From UBA5614 sp963667535 (GTDB lineage Bacteria > Cloacimonadota > Cloacimonadia > Cloacimonadales > Cloacimonadaceae), in contig CAXXDU010000002.1 in assembly GCA_963667535.2 (NCBI GenBank), positions 1,240,001 through 1,304,000 on the forward strand: a stretch of DNA of 64,000 nucleotides, in the 5' to 3' direction. The position numbers and the translations under genes were made by a program. The notes below the pieces were generated by a model. It saw nothing but the letters and a program-made list of their open reading frames with translations, made no database searches and was not told the origin of the DNA. Positions 1 to 8,400 of this stretch are shown piece by piece; the stretch's first letter is position 1; the number at the start of each line of letters is the position of its first letter.

Positions 1-441
1 AATCCATTGATGGGCAGAGACGTAATCAAGATGCTGTTGAATGATGAAAAAAGCTTTGCTTTTGCTTTAGCGCTCACTTCCAATCCTTCTGCCAAAGATT
101 TCCTGCTAAAGAAAGACCTCTATGCAGAAATTGCAGCCTGGATAAGCGGATTCAATCCTAAACAGGTCGGGGCAGTTGTAGGTGCTACTCAAACCGAATA
201 TCTGAGTAAGATGCGGGAGCTTTTACCTGAACAAATGTTTCTGATACCGGGAATTGGAGCTCAAGGCGGAGATTTGAAAGCAGTACTAGATAATGCTGTT
301 AATACAGTTGAGGAACCAAATATACTGATAAATTCCTCCCGAGGCATTATCTTCAAGGATAAGACGTCCCGCTTTGCAGAAGTAGCTGCAGAGGAAGCAA
401 GAAAGCTCAAAGACGAGATTAAAGCAGGGATTATAGATTAA
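1..441 (+). CDS. pyrF: Orotidine 5'-phosphate decarboxylase, C-terminal part (5' end outside window)
   Basis: OMP decarboxylase makes UMP from OMP in the last step of de novo pyrimidine synthesis, in the cytoplasm. The frame is open from base 1 and begins with NPLMG, matching the family motif after the middle of the barrel. The late-barrel motif IPGIGAQGGDL, a phosphate-binding loop, and the final strand INSSRGIIF followed by the C-terminal helix are clear. These motifs are typical of the longer type 2 PyrF family. The catalytic Asp-Lys-Asp cluster lies upstream of the window and cannot be checked. The gene converges on the dCMP deaminase with only 9 bases between stop codons; both serve pyrimidine nucleotide metabolism, which may be coincidental. 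Confidence 0.93.
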   Translation, partial: NPLMGRDVIKMLLNDEKSFAFALALTSNPSAKDFLLKKDLYAEIAAWISGFNPKQVGAVVGATQTEYLSKMRELLPEQMFLIPGIGAQGGDLKAVLDNAVNTVEEPNILINSSRGIIFKDKTSRFAEVAAEEARKLKDEIKAGIID

Positions 442-450
442 TCAGTCGAT

Positions 451-927
451 TCAGGTTATTCTGGACATAGCTCCTGTTTCGCAGTTGAAGTGAATCAATT
501 CCACACCTGCTTCGTCCAGCATTTGTTCTGCCAGTTTATCAGGATAAGTCTCAGCAATATAAACAATTTTAATCTCGGCGTTGATAATCAGTCTGGCGCA
601 AATGCTACAGGGCTGGTTTGTGCAGTACAATACGGCATTTCTGGTTGATGTGCCATTTATTGCACACTGGATAATGGCATTTTGTTCTGCATGTACACCA
701 CGGCATAGTTCATGCTTTTCACCGGATGGCACGTTTAATTTTTCCCGTAAACATCCCGTTTCTTTACAATGAGCGATGTTTTTGGGACTGCCGTTATAGC
801 CTGTGGAGAGGATTTGATTGTCTCTGACTAAAACTGCACCGACTTTACGCCGTAAACAAGTGCCTCTTTGGGCAGCAAGATAAGCCATTTCCATAAAATA
901 CTTCTGCCAGGAAGGTCTGTCGTTCAT
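451..927 (-). CDS. comEB: dCMP (deoxycytidylate) deaminase, ComEB-like
   Basis: This zinc enzyme deaminates dCMP to dUMP, feeding thymidylate synthesis. At 158 aa it has the normal family length. Zinc ligands and catalytic Glu are visible: H79 and E81 in HAEQNAI, then C107 and C110 in PCSIC. The segment around residues 45-75, with its extra Cys and His residues, is the usual dCMP-deaminase insertion, which separates it from plain cytidine deaminases. The start ATG has a purine-rich stretch (ggggaaaag) just upstream. It is divergent from aroA across a 123-base region rich in TGACA palindromes. The symbol follows the Bacillus naming; dcd-type naming is also used. Confidence 0.92.
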   Translation of the reverse strand: MNDRPSWQKYFMEMAYLAAQRGTCLRRKVGAVLVRDNQILSTGYNGSPKNIAHCKETGCLREKLNVPSGEKHELCRGVHAEQNAIIQCAINGTSTRNAVLYCTNQPCSICARLIINAEIKIVYIAETYPDKLAEQMLDEAGVELIHFNCETGAMSRIT

Positions 928-953
928 ATCTTTTCCCCTTCAAATCAGCTTAT

Positions 954-1013
954 GTGACAATGTCACTTTTTGTCATATATTTACTTGACAAATAGTTGTC
1001 AAGGCACTATTAG
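954..1013 (+). promoter_or_regulatory. Sigma-70-like promoter with overlapping palindromic operators (aroA side)
   Basis: A TTGACA (985-990) and TATTAG (1008-1013) are separated by exactly 17 bases and face aroA. The -35 box sits inside a 7-bp inverted repeat, TTGACAA-atag-TTGTCAA (985-1002). A second palindrome, GTGAC-aat-GTCAC (954-966), and a single TGTCA (971-975) lie just upstream. The repeated TGACA/TGTCA half-sites suggest a dimeric regulator acting on aroA and perhaps on the divergent deaminase. The regulator is unknown. Confidence 0.55.
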
Positions 1014-1050
1014 ATACAACATCAAAATTAAACAGGGAAAGTAATATCAA

Positions 1051-2319
1051 ATGAATAATCTGTTACCATATCAGGGGGAAGTCAGTCTCTCGGGCTCAAA
1101 GTCAATACTGCAAAGGATTATGCTGATTTGTTCAATTCAGCAGACACGGATTGAACTCTCTCCCGGTTCTCTTTGCGAAGATGTCTTGGAAATGGCGGAA
1201 GCTCTTAAAACTCTTAGTATTATGGCTATTGTAACACCAGATAAAATTATAATCAATTCTGAATGCATGATTCCCCTTGATAAACAAACTGAACCTGTTT
1301 GTTTTAAGGCTTCTGCAACAGCTTTCCGTTTCTGGCTGGCTAGAACTATAATCTGCAAATGTGATACTGAAATAATGCTATCAGAACATCTTTTCAATCG
1401 TCCGTGGCAGTTATTTGCAGAAACCTTGAAGAGCTTTGGCTGTTCTGTCTCAATAACCGATAATATAGATAAAGATTATCCTCACCATATAACAATATCC
1501 CAAGCTACTAAAGCGCCTGATGATATCTGTGTGGATGGGTCAGTCAGCAGCCAGTTCATTTCAGGGTTGATGCTGGTAGCACCGTTGTTACCTGAGGGAT
1601 TGCATCTCAGGTTTGAGCAATTACCTGTGTCTTTTGAGTATCTCAAATTAACAGGATACCTATTGGATTCATTCGGGATAAATTGTAAGATAGAAGCTAA
1701 AGAAATACATATTGCTGCGGGGTCAGTTTATCACTTTCCTGATAATTATCATATAGAATCTGATATGTCGTCGGCTGCTTTCTTCCTGGCTCTGGGTGCG
1801 TTTTCCGAAAATGGAATCAAGCTCGAAACAGGGATTTCTACCAGATGGCAACCGGACTGGGCAGTAATTGATATGATTGAGGGTATGGGAGTCAGTATTA
1901 TCGATACAGGCGAGAGTATTACATCTATAAGAAATACTCTGCAAGGAGTCTGTTTAAACATGCAAGACAATCCCGATCTCTTTCCTGTTTTAGCAATACT
2001 TGCCTTGTTTGCCGATTCTGCTTCCACTTTTAATAATATAGCCAGATTGAAACACAAGGAATCTGACAGAGTAAGCGGAATTCTGGAAGCTCTGGATTTG
2101 ATTGGTGCGGAATATGATTTTGACCATGATTGTCTGAAAGTATTTCCCTTGAAACAGGCTCCTGAATCAGTAACCTTAAATACTAATGGTGACCACAGGC
2201 TGATGATGGCTTTTACTTTAATACAATTGCACTTTCCTCAGGTGCTGTTATCGGAGTCAAGGTCAGTTCTCAAGTCCTGCCCGGAGTTCTTCTCAGAACT
2301 TGCACAACTAAAAAAATGA
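1051..2319 (+). CDS. aroA: 3-phosphoshikimate 1-carboxyvinyltransferase (EPSP synthase)
   Basis: EPSP synthase condenses shikimate-3-phosphate with phosphoenolpyruvate in the pathway to chorismate and aromatic amino acids. At 422 aa it matches the family. Visible motifs are the N-terminal SGSKSI (residues 14-19), the loop with FNRPW (about 115), the VSSQFISGLML helix (about 165), the catalytic signature HKESDRV (about 335) and the late GDHRLMMA. The usual GNAGTAxR motif is replaced by a diverged ASATAFRF, so the protein is an outlier, but the catalytic KESDR and DHR elements remain. It starts at ATG 1051 behind a weak agggaaa ribosome site. It appears to be transcribed alone, with a promoter at 985-1013 and a terminator at 2392-2420. 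Confidence 0.88.
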   Translation: MNNLLPYQGEVSLSGSKSILQRIMLICSIQQTRIELSPGSLCEDVLEMAEALKTLSIMAIVTPDKIIINSECMIPLDKQTEPVCFKASATAFRFWLARTIICKCDTEIMLSEHLFNRPWQLFAETLKSFGCSVSITDNIDKDYPHHITISQATKAPDDICVDGSVSSQFISGLMLVAPLLPEGLHLRFEQLPVSFEYLKLTGYLLDSFGINCKIEAKEIHIAAGSVYHFPDNYHIESDMSSAAFFLALGAFSENGIKLETGISTRWQPDWAVIDMIEGMGVSIIDTGESITSIRNTLQGVCLNMQDNPDLFPVLAILALFADSASTFNNIARLKHKESDRVSGILEALDLIGAEYDFDHDCLKVFPLKQAPESVTLNTNGDHRLMMAFTLIQLHFPQVLLSESRSVLKSCPEFFSELAQLKK

Positions 2320-2391
2320 TTGTAATGGTTCATAATAGGCTGATTTAGCCTCAGCAATCTACGCATTGCAACGAAATAGTTTTCAAACAAA

Positions 2392-2420
2392 AAACGCCGG
2401 CATTAGCCGGCGTTTCTTTT
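2392..2420. terminator. Rho-independent terminator between convergent aroA and the giant secreted protein gene
   Basis: Arms aaacgccgg (2392-2400) and ccggcgttt (2407-2415) pair perfectly around a 6-nt loop and are followed by T-rich sequence on the plus strand and preceded by A-rich sequence. It can therefore stop transcription from both sides. Confidence 0.85.
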
Positions 2421-2443
2421 ATTGCGAATGGTTATTCGTTAGT

Positions 2444-5400
2444 TCAATTACTTGCCTGAATGTAATAGTAACGGTAGGGATAGGTTAAGGCATCACCTTC
2501 AAGCGTAATAGAGTTTGTTAATGTGGTTCCTCTAACTTCGAATCCTGTATACGAAGAAACATCAGAAACGTAAACAGTCCAGCTTGTAGCATTCGCGTCG
2601 GCATCCCATGATAAATGAATATCATCGCCAACAACCGTAATCGTTACATTAGTTGGTGCATCTGGAGCAGCACCATTGGTAAATTCTGCCAGACTGCGCG
2701 GGACAAACTGCATGACAGTTACTGCAGGTGTACCTGTAGTATATTGCAGAATCACGCCAACGATAGTTTTTGGTGTGGTTGGAACTGCTGTCCCTACATA
2801 ATCCAGATCTGTATATTGGTCTCTGCATACTCCGGTACCGGATGCATCCTGTACCGAATAATTAGCAGCAGGAGCAGCAAAGTTACCGGTAGCGCCTAAG
2901 AATGTTACATTCTGTATCTTAACCAGTTTTGCCTGGTAAGATGTATCTAAAGCAGATAAAGTTACTACTTCAGGAGTGATAGTATTTCCTGTGGAAGATG
3001 CAATTCCCGGATCTGCTGCGGGAGTAAACTGCAGCATACCTGTATAGAAAGCAATCGTTCCGACCAAGCCTGTAATTCCGTCTCCGATATTATAGGACGT
3101 GGTAATCTTTCCGGCTAAGTCATCAATTAAAACAGCACCCGTGGCATCTTGTACATACTTTGAGTTACGGATAGCAGATTTTAGTGTAAGTACCACTTCT
3201 CCGGTCAGTTTATAATATGTTCCGGTTCCGGCAGTCAAGGCTCTGAGAGCTGCAACATTGGTTACATTGGTGGGATAGATATAGGCTGCTGATGAAATCG
3301 AACTTGGAGCATATCCCGAGGCATAAGTTCTGGCTTTGACAGTCGTTGTTGTACTCACTGAAAAAGATTCGGAGTAAAGTGCAGATGTTTCAATCGGGTC
3401 ACTGCCATTTGTTGTATATCGGATTTGTGCTCCGGGTGTCGAGGAAGACATACTTACCATAATAGGAGCTGATTGTAAGCCTGCTGTAGGAATAATTGTC
3501 GGAGCAACAGCAGATGTGAGTCCCGGCAAGAATGAATGAGAACCTAAATAACTATATGTACCAACCCCATATGCTGTCCAATCAGTTAATCTGTTATATA
3601 CAGTAGTCGGACTAACTATATTACTGTTGCGGACAAAGGTCGAATCTGCTCCCCAACTGGGAGTAACCTGGCCAACAATTCCTACCACATCAGTTTGAAT
3701 ACCGTTATGATAAAGAGCAACTGCGTCATTTCCATTGAAGTTAACAGCCTGACTATTAGTGTCTAAATCAACGTAAGGCTGACCCACCAAATTTGTTCCA
3801 CCAGCTGCATTACTAACAATAACGTATACATCATTATTTGCCAAAGTACCGCTTAGAACAAGTTCGCTGCCAAAAGCTCCGGCTCCGTTCGTCTGCTTCA
3901 TTAATGAATAAGTTGAAAGGTCAACTGAAGCTCCGGTTCCATTAAATATCTCAATTGCTTTATTATAAGAAGTTCCTTCTACATATTCGGATATAAACAA
4001 GTCGGTAGCCACTGTTGTATTCGGATCAATACCGTTACCTGTTGTGCTGATAGTGTCTGCCTTTGCTCCACTGGTAAATGTAATAGTATTATAGACTGTA
4101 CCTATAGAAGCTGGAGAGAATTTAATCCAGATTGAACCATTGTAAGTTGATGCAACCTGCAGTGGATTTGAATATGTTCCTGTTTGTGTCGAACTAAATG
4201 TGTACAGTCCTGTAGAAGCAATATCAATCGGATTGCTCAGATTGGCACTGGTAACTGTACAAGACTGTGCTGCAGATGTAGTTCCTGAATTTGTAGTGAA
4301 AGCCATCGTTGCAGGAAGAACAGAAAGCACAGGAGTCGGGTCATTAGCCACACCTGAAACGTTTACTACATTGTCTACAACCCCATCGCTGTAGTGTGTC
4401 AGTGTTCCGCTGTATGTTCCTGCAACAGTAGGATTAAATCTGACTTCAATCAAACCATCGTAGGTTGGCAGAAGACTTAAATCAGTATGCCAAACGCCAT
4501 CGCCTTCAGCAGTTCTAATCTGGAATGTAGCTCCGGCGGAAGTAGCTGAAGCAACATCAAGAGAAAGCCCTGTCAAATCAGTACCGGTCAGTGTATAAGA
4601 CTGAATAGCAGAAGGGGTACCGGTTAAAGTTGAGAATTGAGTAAGGCTTTGAACTACAGTAATAACTCCGGCAGGAGCTGAGGTTGTACCTGTTACAGCT
4701 CTGTTAACCGTTGTAGCATTCTGGCTTGTGTGAACTATGTTTCCACTATAAGTGTTGGGTGTTGCATGATTTAATCTTACATACACAGTGCCACGATATC
4801 CCGGAGCAAGGCTCAGTGAAGAAGTCCATGGGTCTGCATCTGTTGTTGAAAGTTCAAATCCTGTAGGAGCCTGGACTCCGATGTTACCAATCAGGTTATT
4901 ACCACTTACGGTATAGGATTGGCTGGCACTGGGATTGCCTGCAACAGTGCTGAAAGTAGTAAATGAAGAGGTTACATTAATTTCAGGAGTTCCGGAAGGG
5001 AAAAGCAATGACCAGTCATTGGCAATCCGAATTCCGTCTATTAAAGCCGCAGGAGCAGCGGTTGAGCTGCCTTGACGAAGACCAACTCCGGCTATACCTG
5101 TAGGATCTGTTGTAGTGTCTCCGGTTGAAATCGTTAAATCAGCTGTCGGCTCACTTCCAGGGACAGTCGGGTTAACAAAAAGCTTTACTTCATCATTAAG
5201 AGTACCGTCCACAAATGAATATTTGAGTACTACCAGATATGTTGTATTAGGAACATAAGTATAGCTTGTAAATACAGCGGAAGCTACTGCTGCACCTCTG
5301 GTTATACCCAAGGCAAAATTAGTAGTTGAAGCATCTTTTTTCACAAACAATCTGCCTGGGAGTGTTGTCGACCAGGGATCAGTTCCAAAATGGAAAAGAT

Positions 5401-8400
5401 AATCTCCGGTTGTTTGCGAACTTGAGACATTAATCAGTAAGGAAGCATAAATAGTACCTGATGTTTGCTCTGTAAATAGTCTGTGTACATCTTCACCAGA
5501 TGTAAGCATAGAAGCGCTTCCACCAACAGATGGATATCCGCTGTAAGTCAAACCTGTACTACTGACAGGAATGTAGTTGGATGTACCGCTGTGATTGGTC
5601 CAACCGTTAGCAGTCAGAAGTGTAGCTGGTGTATAATCAAAGTTTTCAACAAACAGTAGTGATGGAGTAACTGTTGTGCCTGTAGCTGATGGCACAATGG
5701 TGTCACTTGCTGTACCGCTTACAAAGTTAATTACATCTGTATAGGTTTGGGCAGCAGGTGGTGTAAATTTGATATACACGTTACCCGTGTAATTAGTTAC
5801 TAATTCCAAAGGATTGGAATATGTTCCTCCGGCAGTAAGTGAGAAGGTGAACGGTCCGGCAGAAGAGACTGATATCACACCAGTCAAATCTGAACTGGCA
5901 ACCGCTGCCGTTTGTGCAGCAGATGCAACACCTACGTTTGAAGAGAATGTCATTGTTGCCGGAGTTACTACTATAGTCGGAACAATTGCTTGTGTCGCAG
6001 CAGAAACCTGAGGAACACTGCCGTCAGTTTTATAATTTACACTAGTTCCTGTATTTGTATATGGATAGATTTTGAAGTAATAGGTAGTGGAAGCAGTTAA
6101 TCCTGTAAATGTATAAGTTTGTAAGCCTTGAGCAACATTGTGAACCAAGGCGCCATCGGCTTCTGCAGTACCATCACTTGGAGCAGTAATAGCAGCAAAA
6201 CTACTAGAACTACCTTTAATCAGGTATGTGTCTGTATTTGCTGCATCAGTCCAGGTTAATGGAATTGATGCTGAAGTCGTTGTTCCGGCTGCGAAACTTG
6301 TTACATGGGCAGCAGGTTCAACTTTTAAGGTAGTAAATGTAACAGGGTCACCATAAGCAGTCCCTATGCTGTTTGTGGCATAAGCACGCACATAATATAA
6401 AGTATTAGCAGTCAAAGAAGCAAGTGAACTTGTGTAGGTTCCTGTCCCGGAGCTATCTGTAGTGTGGCTATCTGTGATAACCGGAGTTCCGGTTGTATTC
6501 CAGCAAACACCCCTGGAAGAAACAGTTGCTCCACCATCATTAGTGACGGTTCCACCACTGGACGCAGTAATTGTAGTGATAGAAGTTATTAGAGTTGTGG
6601 TAACTGTAGGAACTGATGGTCCGCCACCAAAGATGGAAGAGACCCATTCAGGATGGTCAATAAATGGATTACGATTACCTTGTAAGGATTGGATACGGTT
6701 ATTTCTCAAAGCTTCCCAGGCATCCGGTGGATCAGCAGCAGCCCAGGCTAAAAGCGTAGATTTCTTGCCATATAAGGGCTCTCCACTAGGTGAAGAATTT
6801 ACATAATCAACCATTTCGAGGTCATAGGGATCATCGCTTTCATATCTTACAGCCATATAGAATATCATTCTGGCAACGTCGCCTTTTTCCACATCTCTGG
6901 GTTCCCAGATATCAGTCGAAGTATAGCAACCTGTTACACCGCTATATGAACCATAAGGAGAAGCATCTGTATATGGAGAAGATCCTTCGTCAAAGTCACG
7001 GTTACTCTTGGCAGAATTAACGGTGGCATCGCTTGGACGTAGGTGATGTAAATCGCTACCTGCCGGTGCAGAATCGCTAAAGCCATGGCTTTTTGACCAT
7101 ATGTGTTCTTTATTCCAATCTGTAACCCCTCCGCCATAAGCGCTTTTGGGAACAGACCAGCCTGTATACATCTCAAGGACATTACTGGAGTTATTAGGGT
7201 CTTCATCAGTGACTTTCAACTGTGTTTCTAAGTCTGAATAACTGAACTGAGTTGTATGTGTCGTTTTTATTATAGTATGCAAACCTGCTTTTAAGGCGCT
7301 TCCGGTTAATCCCGCAACTGAAGTATAATATCCTCCAAAGGGATCAGTAGCAGTTGTTGCCTGATTTCCTGCTAATGGAGTAGTCGTCAGGTAATTAGTC
7401 GTAACACCTGAGCCATTATAAGAATAGATTTTATAATAATAAGTTGTGCTGGCGGTTAAAGAGCTTTGAGAAAAAGTGACTGCGCTACCGCTAAAGACAA
7501 CAGTGCCGTCTCCGAGAGTGGTGCCGGCTGTGTACGCAGTTCCATCCGCAGGGTCTGTAGTAGGTGCTGAACCTGTCTTGCGAACAGCAATATAACCATC
7601 AACAGCAGGACTGGCAGCAGTATATGAAACAGTCATAGTAGTCGAAGCAACACTGCCGAATACAATACTGGTTGGCTGAGCTGTCGGTTCAGTAGCCAAT
7701 GATGTTCCGGCACTTGTCGTAGCATCTATAGCATTGGAATTTGCGCTTGCTCCACCATCATTCACTCCTCTCACTACATAGTGATACTGAGTGCTGGCGC
7801 TAAGACCAGAAACAGGATAAGTGTACACATTACCGACATTCAGGTCCTGATAGCCGGAAACATAAGTAATCTCACGGGATAAGGAATGTGAGCCCAGATA
7901 AGAGAAGGTGTCAACAGCATTACTATTCCAGTCACTTGCTGAGTAAGTAACAGTAGGAGCTGTTATAGTGCCTTTTCTGACTAAAGTTACATTTGCTCCC
8001 CAATCAGGAGTAACCTGGTCAACTATACCAACAACATCAATCTGAACTCCGTTTTTATAGAGGGCTACAGCATCATTTCCATTAAATGCAGTAACTGTGT
8101 TATTTGTATTATCAGCCAGAGCAAGTATAGTAGCATTGGCAGATGTATTGGCTGTGATATAAACATCGTTATTGACAAGAGTGCCACTCAGGACAAGTTC
8201 ATTAACAAATGCACCGGCTCCATTAGTCTGCTTCTTTAATGAGTAGGCAGACAAATCAACAGTAGCGCCTGTGCCGTTATATATCTCTATAGCTTTGTTA
8301 TTGCTGGTCCCTTCCACATATTCAGAAATAAATAATTCTGAGATTGTACCACCACCGGCAGAGCCGGTATAGACATCAAGGCGATAACTGGTTGCGCCTG

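Noticed and set aside
2444..2700. Type IX secretion C-terminal sorting domain on the giant nuclease protein (and at the end of the 26815-33078 protein)
   Set aside because: Both proteins end in FnIII-like sequence or an irregular charged tail; I saw no sorting-domain motif.
6934..7206. Minus-strand 90-codon open frame within the giant nuclease gene, and many similar frames elsewhere
   Set aside because: They are in other phases of strongly supported genes and lack starts, ribosome sites or family resemblance.
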